DNA of 64,000 bases from Mycolicibacterium austroafricanum (GTDB lineage Bacteria; Actinomycetota; Actinomycetes; Mycobacteriales; Mycobacteriaceae), in the NCBI RefSeq assembly GCF_902705885.1, contig NZ_CACSIP010000004.1, forward strand, positions 62,607 to 126,606. The letters are read 5' to 3'. Made by a program: the position numbers and the translations under genes. This document shows, in pieces, positions 52,301 through 61,148 of this stretch (its first letter is position 1; each line of letters begins with the position of its first letter). The notes beneath the pieces were generated by a model. That model did not search any database, was not told the origin of the DNA, and saw only the letters and a program-made list of their open reading frames with translations.

Positions 52301-53527
52301 CTAGGCGATCGCGCCGCAGTCCTTGAGGGTTTCGATGCGATCCCAGTCCAGCCCGATTTCCATCAGCACGATCTCGGTGTGTTCGGAGGCCTGCGGCGCA
52401 CGGGTCGTCTCCAACGGCTCGTGATTGAACTGCACCGGACCCCTCACCACCTTGAAGGGCTTGCCGCCGTCGCCGGCCTCGACCTCGACGATCATGTCGT
52501 TGGCGATGGCCTGCTCGTCGGTACCGAGGTCGACGAGACTCTGGAACGGCGCCCACTGACCCTTCATCGTCTTCAGGTGCTGGCGCCAGTAGTCGAACGG
52601 CTTGCTGCGGATCGAGTCGGCGATCATTTCGGCTGCCGCCCCGGCATTCTCGATGAGGGGCATGACCTCGGAGAACCGCGGGTCGTCGGCCAGTTCGGGC
52701 AGGCCGAGGTGCTCGAACGCATCGCGGATGTACCCCGTCGGGCTGACGATGCACAGGTTGATGGTGCCACCGTCGGAGGTCAGGTAGTTGCCCAGGAACG
52801 GGTTGACGGTGGGTCCCACTGAGTCGGGCATCAACGAGCGCATCGTCTCACCGGATTCCATACCTTGGGTGACGCTCGCCCCGGCGGCCCACCACGCCGT
52901 ACTCAACAGCGACACATCGATCTCCGCGGTCTCACCGGTACGTTCGCGATGGAACAGCGCTCCTGCGATACCACCGGCGATGTTCATCCCGCCTATCGAG
53001 TCCCCGAACGCCGGAATGCCCTGTGACAGCGCGCCTCCGATCTCCTCGGGGGTCAGGGCGTGGCCAACCCCGCTTCGTGTCCAGAACGCCGTCCCGTCGA
53101 ATCCCCCCACGGTGCGCTCGGGTCCTTTGTCGCCGTAGGCGCTCCCGCGTGCGTAGATGATGTCGGGATTCACGGCGCGGATGTGTTCGATGTCGAACTT
53201 GTTCTTCTGTCGGGCTTGAGGCATGTAGTTGGTGAGGAAGACGTCAGCGGTTTTGGCGATCTCGTAGAGCACCTCCTGGCCTTCGGGAGTGGACACATCG
53301 ATTCCGACGCTGCGCTTTCCCCGGTTGGGGTGCTCGATCAGCGGATGACGGTTGGGATCCATCTGGAATCCGCCCATGTTGATGAAGCCGCGCTGGGTAT
53401 CGCCCCGCACCGGATGCTCGACCTTGATCACATCGGCGCCCCAGTCGGCGAGGATCGCCCCGGCGGCCGGCACGAAGGTGAACTGGGCTACCTCGAGGAC
53501 ACGAACGCCCTCCATGACCTTGATCAA
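52301..53527 (-). CDS. CaiB/BaiF-family CoA-transferase
   Basis: 408 residues. GVRVLEVAQFTFVPAAGAILADWGADVIKVEHPVRGD and HPNRGKRSVGIDVSTPEGQEV mark family III CoA-transferases; the catalytic Asp is expected in TVGGFDGTAFWTRSG. It would transfer CoA to a carboxylic acid intermediate or racemise a 2-methylacyl-CoA. The TTG at 53527 (AGAGGA six bases upstream) is preferred; an ATG at 53515 would shorten it by four residues. The 17-bp palindrome at 53594-53610 lies 66 bases upstream. Confidence 0.92.
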   Translation of the reverse strand: MIKVMEGVRVLEVAQFTFVPAAGAILADWGADVIKVEHPVRGDTQRGFINMGGFQMDPNRHPLIEHPNRGKRSVGIDVSTPEGQEVLYEIAKTADVFLTNYMPQARQKNKFDIEHIRAVNPDIIYARGSAYGDKGPERTVGGFDGTAFWTRSGVGHALTPEEIGGALSQGIPAFGDSIGGMNIAGGIAGALFHRERTGETAEIDVSLLSTAWWAAGASVTQGMESGETMRSLMPDSVGPTVNPFLGNYLTSDGGTINLCIVSPTGYIRDAFEHLGLPELADDPRFSEVMPLIENAGAAAEMIADSIRSKPFDYWRQHLKTMKGQWAPFQSLVDLGTDEQAIANDMIVEVEAGDGGKPFKVVRGPVQFNHEPLETTRAPQASEHTEIVLMEIGLDWDRIETLKDCGAIA

Positions 53528-53593
53528 GTCGATCCTCTTCTGACGTCGATGTCGTGCGGCTTCTCTGGACAGCGAGTCTAGCGAAGTTTCGAT

Positions 53594-53610
53594 ACTGTAA
53601 AGATTACCGT
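53594..53610. promoter_or_regulatory. 17-bp palindromic operator (13/14)
   Basis: ACTGTAA-AGA-TTACCGT differs from the perfect form at a single position. It lies in the 172-base gap between the P450 stop and the CoA-transferase start, so the CoA-transferase has its own promoter under this control. Confidence 0.7.
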
Positions 53611-53699
53611 TGGGCGTCCGAGAGTTCCGCCCGCCGTGAGCGCTGACCGCGAGAGTTAAGCCATGGCTGTGATCGGCCCGCAGATCACAGCCAGGAATG

Positions 53700-54911
53700 T
53701 TATTTCGCGGCGGAAGGGGTGAACGTCACCGGAATCGCCGTCGGAGACCGGAACGGCTGACCGTGGATGTGCGGGTCGCCGGCGGTGACGAGCTGGATGT
53801 CCGACAGCCTGTCCAGCAGGCATTCGACGGCCACCCGGGTCTCCATCCGGGCCAGGTGCAGCCCCATACACGTGTGCTCGCCCGCGGCGAACGATATGTG
53901 CGGTATGCGTTTGCGGAAGATGTCGAACTCCTCGGAGCGCTCCCAGCGCTGCCCATCGCGGTTGGCCGAGCCGATGCACACGTCGATCACCGATCCGCCG
54001 GGGATCGCCACGCCCTCCACCTCGGTGGCCTCGGTGGCGAAGCGTTGCACCGTGGTCAACGGGGTCTCGTAGCGCAGCCCCTCCTCGATTGCCGAGCCGA
54101 TGAGTTCACGGTCGGCTACCACCGCCTCGAACTGTTCGCGGTGAGTGAGCAACAGGTACAACAGATTTCCCGACGATCGGTAGGTGGTCTCCAGCCCGGC
54201 GGGCAGCAGCAGCCGCAGGAAGGAGAAGATCGCCTCGTCGCTGAGCTTCTCGCCGTTGATCTCGGCCGACACCAGGTCGCCGATGATGTCCTCGGTCGGT
54301 GCGGAGCGGCGTTTCTCGATCTGCTCGAGAAAGTAGTCCTTCAGCGCCGTGGAGGCTTCGAACGCGCGCTTGTACTTGACTGTGTAGCTGATCAGTTCCA
54401 CCGCGCGCTTTCGGAACCAGGGGAGGTCCTCCTCGGGCAGTCCCAGCAGCTTGGAGATGACGCGGGTGGGGAACTCGAAGGTGAAGTCGCGCACCAGGTC
54501 TGCCTGGCCCGAATCGATGAACTCGTCGATGAGTCCGTTCACGACCGGGCGGACGATCTCGGGTTCCCATCGCGCGAGTGAGCGCGACTTGAACGCCGCA
54601 GACACCAGATTGCGGTGCTCCCAGTGCGGCTTGCCCTCCATTGCCAGGATCGTCGGACCGATGAACAGGCCGATGGTGGAGTCGTAGATCTTCGAATTGA
54701 ACACCTTGCCGTCGCGGAAGACGCGATTGACGGCATCGAACGACACCGCGGTATAGAGGTTGTCGGGCCGTAGTGACTCCGGCGTCGTAGACCAGTCCAT
54801 CACCGAGCCGCGGAAGACGCCACCGGCGTGGCGTCGACGCGCGAACATGGGGTAGGGGTCGCGAAGGTCGATGGGCTCGTTCATCGCGACGTCCTGTACC
54901 GGGGATCCCAC
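53700..54911 (-). CDS. Cytochrome P450
   Basis: 403-residue soluble bacterial P450. The I-helix is LLLPAGLETTYRSSGN (AGxET), the K-helix ExxR is EEGLRYETP, and the haem-ligand loop is FAAGEHTCMGLHLAR with Cys as the iron ligand. It hydroxylates a substrate with O2 and electrons from a ferredoxin, which is not encoded nearby. The GTG at 54911 has GGAGG six bases upstream; an ATG at 54884 is a second possibility. It is divergent from the aldehyde dehydrogenase gene, with several copies of the 17-bp palindrome between. Confidence 0.95.
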   Translation of the reverse strand: MGSPVQDVAMNEPIDLRDPYPMFARRRHAGGVFRGSVMDWSTTPESLRPDNLYTAVSFDAVNRVFRDGKVFNSKIYDSTIGLFIGPTILAMEGKPHWEHRNLVSAAFKSRSLARWEPEIVRPVVNGLIDEFIDSGQADLVRDFTFEFPTRVISKLLGLPEEDLPWFRKRAVELISYTVKYKRAFEASTALKDYFLEQIEKRRSAPTEDIIGDLVSAEINGEKLSDEAIFSFLRLLLPAGLETTYRSSGNLLYLLLTHREQFEAVVADRELIGSAIEEGLRYETPLTTVQRFATEATEVEGVAIPGGSVIDVCIGSANRDGQRWERSEEFDIFRKRIPHISFAAGEHTCMGLHLARMETRVAVECLLDRLSDIQLVTAGDPHIHGQPFRSPTAIPVTFTPSAAK

Positions 54912-54952
54912 GTCTGGCCTCCAGTCGAGTGTGACAGCGTGCCCAAGCAGAT

Positions 54953-54969
54953 ACGGTAACGGTTACAGT
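54953..54969. promoter_or_regulatory. 17-bp palindromic operator (13/14)
   Basis: ACGGTAA-CGG-TTACAGT, 42 bases upstream of the P450 start. A further half-site-like ACTGTAC follows at 54975-54981. Confidence 0.7.
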
Positions 54970-55090
54970 AGTGGACTGTACAGCCCGGTTTCGAGGCGTC
55001 GTCACAGCGCGATCGGCACGCCCGCGGTCGTGGAGCTGACGACGCCCGAGTCGATCTGGACGTGCTGCCCGAAACAAAACTGAATGACCG

Positions 55091-55163
55091 ACAGTAATCA
55101 TGACTGTAATCAATTCCCCGGAATGGGCCCATGTGTAGGCAGTGTTACTGTTGGCTTTACCGG
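55091..55163. promoter_or_regulatory. Two weaker copies of the 17-bp palindrome before aldehyde dehydrogenase
   Basis: ACAGTAA-TCA-TGACTGT (55091-55107; 11/14) and ACTGTTG-GCT-TTACCGG (55147-55163; 10/14). The second ends 26 bases before the aldehyde dehydrogenase start. Together with 54953 they suggest a shared divergent control region for P450 and dehydrogenase. Confidence 0.45.
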
Positions 55164-55189
55164 AGGAGCGTCTGACGGAGGATCTTGCC

Positions 55190-56638
55190 ATGGTCGTGTC
55201 CCTCGACGAGGTTCTCGACCGTCAGCGGCGGACATTTCTCGCCGACGGTCCACCCGACGTTGCGTTGCGGCGCAACCGGATCGACCGGCTGCTGGCGTTG
55301 GTGCTCGACAACGCCGACGATTTCGTCGACGCGATGGCCGCGGACTTCGGTACCCGACCGAGGGCGGGATCGCTGTTCACCGAGATCCTGGGCATGATCT
55401 CGGTAATCGAACACACAAGATCGCATGTACCGCAATGGATGCGGGCCACGCGGCTGATGCGCGCCGGACGGGTCTTCGGGATGAAGGCGCGAGTCGAACC
55501 GTCCCCGCTGGGAGTCGTTGGCATCATCGGCCCCTGGAACTTTCCGCTGAACCTGGTGGTGCTGCCCGCGTCGGCGGCGTTCGCGGCAGGCAACCGCGTG
55601 ATGATCAAGATGTCGGAGATCACGCCGCGCACCGCCGAGTTGATGAAGACTCACGCCGCCGAATACTTCGACCCTGCCGAACTGCATGTCGTCACCGGCG
55701 ACGCCGCGGTCTCGGCTGAGTTCGCCGCGCTGCCCTTCGATCACCTCTTCTTCACCGGTTCGCCGTCGGTGGGTGGACTGGTCCAGCGGGCCGCGGCCGC
55801 CAACCTGGTGCCTGTCACACTGGAACTCGGTGGGAAGAATCCGGTCGTGGTGTCGCCGGGCGCCGACCTGACGCGAGCTGCCACCCGGATCGCGCAGGGC
55901 CGCATGATCAACGGCGGACAGGTCTGCGTGTGTCCCGACTACGTTTTCGTCCCAGCCGATCGCGCCGACGAGTTCGTCGGCGCCGTCCGCGACACGTTGC
56001 GTGGAATGTTCCCCTCCATCGTGACCAACGCCGACTACTGCTCGGCGGTGAACGATGCGAACTTTGATCGGGTGGTCGGGCTCATCGAGGATGCCCGCAC
56101 CAAGGGCGCCCGTATCGAGGCGGTTTCGCCGCCCGGCGAGGTGTTGCCCGATCGGCACACCCGCAAGATCGCCCCGACGATCGTGCGCGACATCGACGAC
56201 AGCATGCTGATCTCCAGCGAAGAAACGTTCGGGCCGGTCCTGACCGTGCGCCCCTATCGCCGGCTCGCTGATGTCGTCGACTACATCAACGCCCGCCCGT
56301 CCCCTCTGGTGGCGTACTGGTTCGGGCCGGATGGCAGCGACTTCGACGACTTCGTTGCGCATACCCGCAGCGGGGGAGTTGCGCGCAATGACTTTGCCGC
56401 ACAGATGATTCCGTCGGCGGCTCCGTTCGGCGGAGTGGGTCGCAGCGGCATGGGCGCCTACCACGGCAAGGCCGGGTTCGACACGTTCAGCCATCACCGC
56501 ACCGTGGTCGGCAGCGACCTCCCGTTCACGATCACCGGGCGTGCCGCGCCGCCCTTCTCGCGATCAATGCGTGCCACCACCGCGCTGGCGCTGACACTGG
56601 CGCGCGCCCGCACCCGCCGCCGGCTCAGGACTCGCTGA
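55190..56638 (+). CDS. Aldehyde dehydrogenase (coniferyl aldehyde dehydrogenase-like)
   Basis: 482 residues of the ALDH superfamily. GIIGPWNFPLNLVVLP binds NAD, the general-base Glu is in VTLELGGKNPVVV, the catalytic Cys in INGGQVCVCPDYV, and EETFGPVLTV closes the fold. The pattern FPLNL and the extended C-terminal tail resemble the membrane-associated or coniferyl-aldehyde type. It oxidises an aldehyde, perhaps made after P450 hydroxylation, to an acid for the CoA ligase gene next to it. ATG has GGAGG eight bases upstream. The 3' end overlaps the convergent ligase gene by 14 bases. Confidence 0.93.
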   Translation: MVVSLDEVLDRQRRTFLADGPPDVALRRNRIDRLLALVLDNADDFVDAMAADFGTRPRAGSLFTEILGMISVIEHTRSHVPQWMRATRLMRAGRVFGMKARVEPSPLGVVGIIGPWNFPLNLVVLPASAAFAAGNRVMIKMSEITPRTAELMKTHAAEYFDPAELHVVTGDAAVSAEFAALPFDHLFFTGSPSVGGLVQRAAAANLVPVTLELGGKNPVVVSPGADLTRAATRIAQGRMINGGQVCVCPDYVFVPADRADEFVGAVRDTLRGMFPSIVTNADYCSAVNDANFDRVVGLIEDARTKGARIEAVSPPGEVLPDRHTRKIAPTIVRDIDDSMLISSEETFGPVLTVRPYRRLADVVDYINARPSPLVAYWFGPDGSDFDDFVAHTRSGGVARNDFAAQMIPSAAPFGGVGRSGMGAYHGKAGFDTFSHHRTVVGSDLPFTITGRAAPPFSRSMRATTALALTLARARTRRRLRTR

Positions 56639-58277
56639 CGGCCTGTTCGCGAGCCCACCGGTAGTCGGCCTTGCCTGCCGGACTGCGCTCGATCGCGGGT
56701 CGGAACACCACTGCCTTGGGCAGCTTGTATCGGGCGATCACCGCGGCGGCATGGTCGATGATCTCCGTCGCGTCGGCAGCGGCACCGTCGGCCAACGCGA
56801 CGACGGCCACCACCTCCTGGCCCCACCGGTCGCTCGGTCGACCGGCGACCACCACGTCGGCGACAGCGGGATGCGACGCGATCGCGGACTCCACCTCCTC
56901 GGCGAAGATCTTCTCGCCACCGGAGTTGATCGTCACCGAGTCGCGGCCGAGCAACTCCACCGACCCGTCCGCCAGATGGCGGGCACGGTCTCCGGGGACG
57001 GAGTACCGCACGCCGTCGATAACGGGGAATGTCGCCGCCGTCTTGACCGCGTCCCCCTTGTAACCGAGTGGGACGTAACCGCGTTGCGCCAGCCAGCCCA
57101 TACCCTCGTGCCCGGGTTCCAGAATCGAGGTGAGCTCTTCGGAAGCGACCGAGGTGTCCGGTCCCGCCGTGAACCTGCCCGTCGATACCGCGCCCGACGC
57201 CGACATGTGCGTCATCTGAGCGCCGGTCTCGGAGGAGCCGACGCCGTCGACGACCATCAGGTTGGCCTTGCTGTCGATCAGGCGCTGCTTGGCGGTAGGG
57301 GTCAGCTGTGCGCCACCGTTGGCGACCACCGCAAGCGACGACAGATCCGCCTCGGTGCGCTCGAACGCGTCGGCCAGCGGCCGGGCCATCGCGTCGCCGA
57401 CCACGGTCACCGCGATGACGTTCTCCCGCTCGATGGTGCGCACCACGTCGTCGACGTCGAGGTGGCTGGTGACCGGCGAGAACACCACGGTCTGACCCGT
57501 GGTCATCGCTGTGAGCACCGCCCACTGGGCGGCGCCGTGCATCAGCGGTGGCAACACCATCAGCTTGGTGCCGGGCGCCTCGGCGCAGCGGTTGGCGATG
57601 TCCTGATAGCTGGTGGCCAGTTCGCCGGTGTAGAGGCTGCGGCCGCCGAACGAGGTCATGAAGATGTCGTGCTGGCGCCACAGCACGCCTTTGGGCATGC
57701 CCGTCGTGCCGCCGGTGTAGAGCACGTAGAGGTCATCGGGGGACGGCTCCACCGGCGGCACCTGCGCGGCTCCGCCGGCCATGATCGATTCGTAGTCGAC
57801 AGCGCCGGGCAGCAGTTCGTTGCCCGAGTCGTCGGCGATCTGGATCAGCACCTCGAGCGCCGGCAGCTCGGGGAGCACCTCGGCCAGCCGCGGCGCGAAC
57901 GCGGCGTGGTACAGCAGTGCGGACGCGCCGGAGTCCGACAGCAGATACTGCAGTTCGCTCTTGACGTAGCGGTAGTTCACGTTGAACGGCGCGACCCGGG
58001 CCCGCCACGCACCCAGCATGCCCTCGAGGTACTCGGGACCGTTGTGCGCGTAGATGCCCAACAGATCCTGGCCGACCTCGTGACCGGGCAGCTCCGAGCG
58101 CTCGGTGTGGCAGCCCAATCCGCGGGAGTACAGGTAGGCCGCCAGACGGTTGGACCGCTCGATGATCTGTGCGTAGGTGAAGCGACGATCACCTTGGACG
58201 ATGAACTCACGATCGCCGATGACGGCGGCGACGGCGTCGGCGGCGGCCGGGACGGTGAACTGGATCGACTCGGTCAT
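56625..58277 (-). CDS. Acyl-CoA synthetase, FadD17/FadD19-like
   Basis: 550 residues. P-loop LYTGGTTGMPKGVLWRQHD, VGSSETGAQMTH, hinge LLGRDSVTINSGGEKIFAEEVE and C-terminal Lys of PAGKADYRWAREQ are all present. It is close in motif pattern to the ligase at 40015 and to FadD19-type enzymes. It makes an acyl-CoA from the acid produced by the neighbouring oxygenases and dehydrogenase. It is the second gene of a reverse operon behind the Rieske oxygenase. The ATG at 58277 begins MTESIQFTVP. Confidence 0.92.
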   Translation of the reverse strand: MTESIQFTVPAAADAVAAVIGDREFIVQGDRRFTYAQIIERSNRLAAYLYSRGLGCHTERSELPGHEVGQDLLGIYAHNGPEYLEGMLGAWRARVAPFNVNYRYVKSELQYLLSDSGASALLYHAAFAPRLAEVLPELPALEVLIQIADDSGNELLPGAVDYESIMAGGAAQVPPVEPSPDDLYVLYTGGTTGMPKGVLWRQHDIFMTSFGGRSLYTGELATSYQDIANRCAEAPGTKLMVLPPLMHGAAQWAVLTAMTTGQTVVFSPVTSHLDVDDVVRTIERENVIAVTVVGDAMARPLADAFERTEADLSSLAVVANGGAQLTPTAKQRLIDSKANLMVVDGVGSSETGAQMTHMSASGAVSTGRFTAGPDTSVASEELTSILEPGHEGMGWLAQRGYVPLGYKGDAVKTAATFPVIDGVRYSVPGDRARHLADGSVELLGRDSVTINSGGEKIFAEEVESAIASHPAVADVVVAGRPSDRWGQEVVAVVALADGAAADATEIIDHAAAVIARYKLPKAVVFRPAIERSPAGKADYRWAREQAVSES

Positions 58278-58367
58278 GCGATGGACTCTAGACGTCCGCG
58301 GCGAACGGGTAGACAACTGGTCGAAGCTTGTATGGCCATCCGCTGCAGCCCTCTCTCAGTGGGGACC

Positions 58368-59384
58368 TCATGCCGTGGGGGCGGGCTGTCCCGTCGGGGG
58401 CACCTCGTAGAACTGGGTCGCCCATTTCCGCATGGCCATGTACGGTTTCGCGTCGACCTTGGCCAGTGGCGGGTTCTCGACATACTTCTGGTGGCGCCAG
58501 ATGTCGCAGTCCTCCCACACGGTCTTGAGGTACTGCCGTTCGACCTTGGCGCGTACGTGGTCCGGTGGGATGTCGGACGTCTCGCCGGGCTCCTTGGGCC
58601 ACCAGATCGAATAGAACATGTCGGACACCTCGTCATCGACGGGTGTGCACGCGAAGATCAATCGGTGATTCGAGGAACCCTCGAACGCGCTCATCGCGAA
58701 CCCGAGTCCGGAGAAATGGCTGTGGATGCGCAACGCCATCTTGTCCGGGTCGTCGCTGCGGACGTCGGGCCACCCGGTGAGGAACCGCCACTCCTCGTCG
58801 ACGTGTTCCCAGTGCAGACACACCGGCGTCACACTGGCGCCGTGCACATAGCGGAAGTGTGAGCTGTCGGGGCCGTTCTCGGCGACGATCTGTGGATGCA
58901 CCGGGATCGCGTCCGCGCGGCTGGAGAACTCCGGATACGGCCGGTAGTACGCGTTGGCGTCCGTCTCGAACTGAGGGAACTTCCCGAAGATGTCCGGCAG
59001 TTCCCACTGCGGTGGCCCGCCTTCGGGCTGAAACCACATGAAGATGCAGCCGTACTGCTCCTTGACCGGATACGACCGCAGTCTCAGCCCCCGGTTGGGG
59101 CGGTCCGGTTGGTAGGGGATGTAGCGGTTGGTGCCGTCGGGTCCCCAGCGCCAGCCGTGGAACGGGCATTCGACACAGTCGCCGACGACCTTGCCGCCGT
59201 GTCCGATGTGGGCGCCCAGATGCTTGCAGTGAGCTTCGAGGACGTGCAGCTTGCCAGACTCGTCGCGATACGCGGCCAGATCCTCGCCGAAGTAGTGGAG
59301 TGCCCGCACGTCGCCGACTTCGAATTCCGCCGACCACCCGATCATGAACCACCCGGTGACCTTCCAGGTGAACGGAACCTGCAC
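58368..59384 (-). CDS. Rieske non-haem iron oxygenase, alpha subunit (KshA-like)
   Basis: 338 residues. The Rieske [2Fe-2S] motif is C-x-H-x17-C-x2-H (Cys53, His55, Cys73, His76). The mononuclear iron site is in the segment ENGPDSSHFRYVHG with two His and a later acidic ligand. Size and layout match the KshA/cholesterol-type oxygenases rather than ring-hydroxylating dioxygenases with a beta subunit, and no beta subunit gene is present. It needs a reductase that is not nearby. The GTG at 59384 has GGGAGG upstream; a partial palindrome lies 27 bases before it. Confidence 0.92.
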   Translation of the reverse strand: MQVPFTWKVTGWFMIGWSAEFEVGDVRALHYFGEDLAAYRDESGKLHVLEAHCKHLGAHIGHGGKVVGDCVECPFHGWRWGPDGTNRYIPYQPDRPNRGLRLRSYPVKEQYGCIFMWFQPEGGPPQWELPDIFGKFPQFETDANAYYRPYPEFSSRADAIPVHPQIVAENGPDSSHFRYVHGASVTPVCLHWEHVDEEWRFLTGWPDVRSDDPDKMALRIHSHFSGLGFAMSAFEGSSNHRLIFACTPVDDEVSDMFYSIWWPKEPGETSDIPPDHVRAKVERQYLKTVWEDCDIWRHQKYVENPPLAKVDAKPYMAMRKWATQFYEVPPTGQPAPTA

Positions 59385-59474
59385 GGGGCCTCCCTTGATG
59401 TCGCAGAGATACGGAGGATCTTACAGTAGCTCTTTCGACAGTGGTGTTGACGAGCGCCGCGGATCGGCGGCGAT

Positions 59475-59491
59475 ACTGTAATAGTTTCAGT
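59475..59491. promoter_or_regulatory. 17-bp palindromic operator (13/14)
   Basis: ACTGTAA-TAG-TTTCAGT lies 43 bases before the monooxygenase start, in the divergent gap with the Rieske oxygenase. A second, weaker site with one perfect arm (ACGGAGG-ATC-TTACAGT, 59411-59427) sits 27 bases before the Rieske start. Confidence 0.7.
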
Positions 59492-59534
59492 ACGATGCGC
59501 ACGCAGGCGGAACCACCGATCTCGGCGAGGAAAT

Positions 59535-61148
59535 GTGACAGCACACGTGGACGTGATCGTCATCGGTGCCGGTTTCTCCGGGCTGTATGCGCTGCACCGT
59601 CTGCGAGAACTGGGCTTCCGTACCCAGGTGCTGGAGAAGGCCGACAACGTCGGCGGCACTTGGCTGTTCAACCGCTACCCGGGAGCGCGGTGTGACATCG
59701 AGAGCATCGAGTACTCCTACAGTTTCTCCGAGGAGATCCAGCAGGAGTGGGTGTGGACCGAGACGATGCCGGCCCAACCTGAGATCGAGGCCTACCTCAA
59801 CTTCGTCGCCGACCGACTGGACCTGCGCCGTGACATCGCGTTCGGCGCCGAGGTCGTCTCGATGGTCTTCGACGAGGACGCCGCGGTGTGGGGTGTCGAG
59901 ACCGCCGCCGGGCCGTCGTTCGTCGCCCGGTACGTCGTCGCCGCGTCCGGCATCCTGTCCGTGCCCCTGGAACCCACGATCGACGGTCTGGACAGCTTCG
60001 CCGGCACGTCGCTGTTCACCAGTCGCTGGCCGGAAGAAGACGTCGATCTCACCGACCGACGCGTCGGCGTCATCGGTACCGGCTCGACCGGCGTGCAGCT
60101 GATTCCGGTGGTGGCACGGGAGGCCGGGCACCTCACGGTGTTCCAGCGTTCACCCGCCTACACCCTGCCGTGGCACGTGCGGCCCTTCGAGCCGGGCGAG
60201 CTCGAGGACCTCAAGAGCAACTACGGCGAGATCCGCGAGTTGCAGCGCGCCCATCCCGTCGGTGCGGCCCGCCTCAGCGCCTTCTCGGTGCTGCTCGACA
60301 TGCTGGCGATGCCGCCGCTGAAGACGGCCTCCCGCGAGGAGCAGCTGCGGGCCATCGATGAGAACGGCGTCATGGGTGCGCTCAGCTGGGGCGACATCTT
60401 CTTCGACATCGAGGCCAATCAGATGGCCGCCGAACTGTACGGCGAGGCGGTGGCGCGGATCGTCGAGGATCCCGCGACCGCCGCGGCTCTGAAGCCGACC
60501 CATCCGTTCGGCTGCAAGCGTCCGATCATCGACCAGGGTTACTACGAGACGTTCAACCGGGACGATGTGGCGCTCGTCGACCTCCGCGAAGACCCGATCG
60601 TGGCAGTGACGCCGGCGGGCATCCGGACCGGACAGCGGCACCACGAACTCGACGTGATCATCTACGCGACCGGTTTCGACGCGATGACCGGTGCGCTGAC
60701 CCGCATCGACGTCCGCGGCCGCGACGCCATGTCGCTGGCGGATTTCTGGGGCACGCGGGGGCCGTACTCGTATCTGGGGATCGCGGTGTCCGGGTTCCCG
60801 AACCTGTTCATCATCCAGGCGCCGGGAAGTCCCTCGGCGGCAACGAACTTCGTTGCCGCCATGGAACAACACGTGGAGTGGATCGGTGACTGCCTCGCCC
60901 ACCTCCGTGCCCACGATCACCGCACCATCGAAGCGCTGCCGGACGCCCAACGCGAATGGATGGAACACGCCACGGCGTTGGTCGCCCGGACTGTACTGGT
61001 CCACCCGACGTGCAACTCCTGGTACAACGGCGGCAACGTCCCGGGCAAGAAACGGATGTACATGGGCTACACCGCGGGGATCCCGGAATACCGCCGCCGC
61101 TGCGACGAGATCGCCGAAGCGGGTTATACCGGATTCAAGCTCGGGTGA
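59535..61148 (+). CDS. Baeyer-Villiger-type flavin monooxygenase with altered fingerprint
   Basis: 537 residues similar to cyclohexanone monooxygenase-type enzymes. GAGFSGL binds FAD, GGTWLFNRYPGARCDIESIEYSYSF is the conserved BVMO segment, GTGSTG binds NADPH, and DVIIYATGFD is near the C-terminus. The diagnostic F-x-G-x3-H-x3-W-P is present as FAGTSLFTSRWP at residues 155-166, so the conserved His is Phe161. A normal BVMO turns a ketone into an ester; the change may alter this. The GTG start overlaps nothing upstream. The stop overlaps an alpha/beta hydrolase start (GTGA), a functional pairing. Confidence 0.9.
   Translation: MTAHVDVIVIGAGFSGLYALHRLRELGFRTQVLEKADNVGGTWLFNRYPGARCDIESIEYSYSFSEEIQQEWVWTETMPAQPEIEAYLNFVADRLDLRRDIAFGAEVVSMVFDEDAAVWGVETAAGPSFVARYVVAASGILSVPLEPTIDGLDSFAGTSLFTSRWPEEDVDLTDRRVGVIGTGSTGVQLIPVVAREAGHLTVFQRSPAYTLPWHVRPFEPGELEDLKSNYGEIRELQRAHPVGAARLSAFSVLLDMLAMPPLKTASREEQLRAIDENGVMGALSWGDIFFDIEANQMAAELYGEAVARIVEDPATAAALKPTHPFGCKRPIIDQGYYETFNRDDVALVDLREDPIVAVTPAGIRTGQRHHELDVIIYATGFDAMTGALTRIDVRGRDAMSLADFWGTRGPYSYLGIAVSGFPNLFIIQAPGSPSAATNFVAAMEQHVEWIGDCLAHLRAHDHRTIEALPDAQREWMEHATALVARTVLVHPTCNSWYNGGNVPGKKRMYMGYTAGIPEYRRRCDEIAEAGYTGFKLG

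Noticed and set aside
50736..52754. A 672-codon minus-strand open frame
   Set aside because: It runs antisense to the molybdopterin oxidoreductase and across the hairpin; composition is Arg/His/Gln-rich as in shadow frames.
56751..58862. A 703-codon plus-strand open frame
   Set aside because: Antisense to the CoA ligase and Rieske genes, both with clear catalytic motifs.
22904..59491. KstR or KstR2 operators for steroid catabolism
   Set aside because: I looked in the intergenic regions for their core patterns (AAC-N2-GTT and CAAG-N2-CTTG) and did not see convincing copies; the recurring motif is different.
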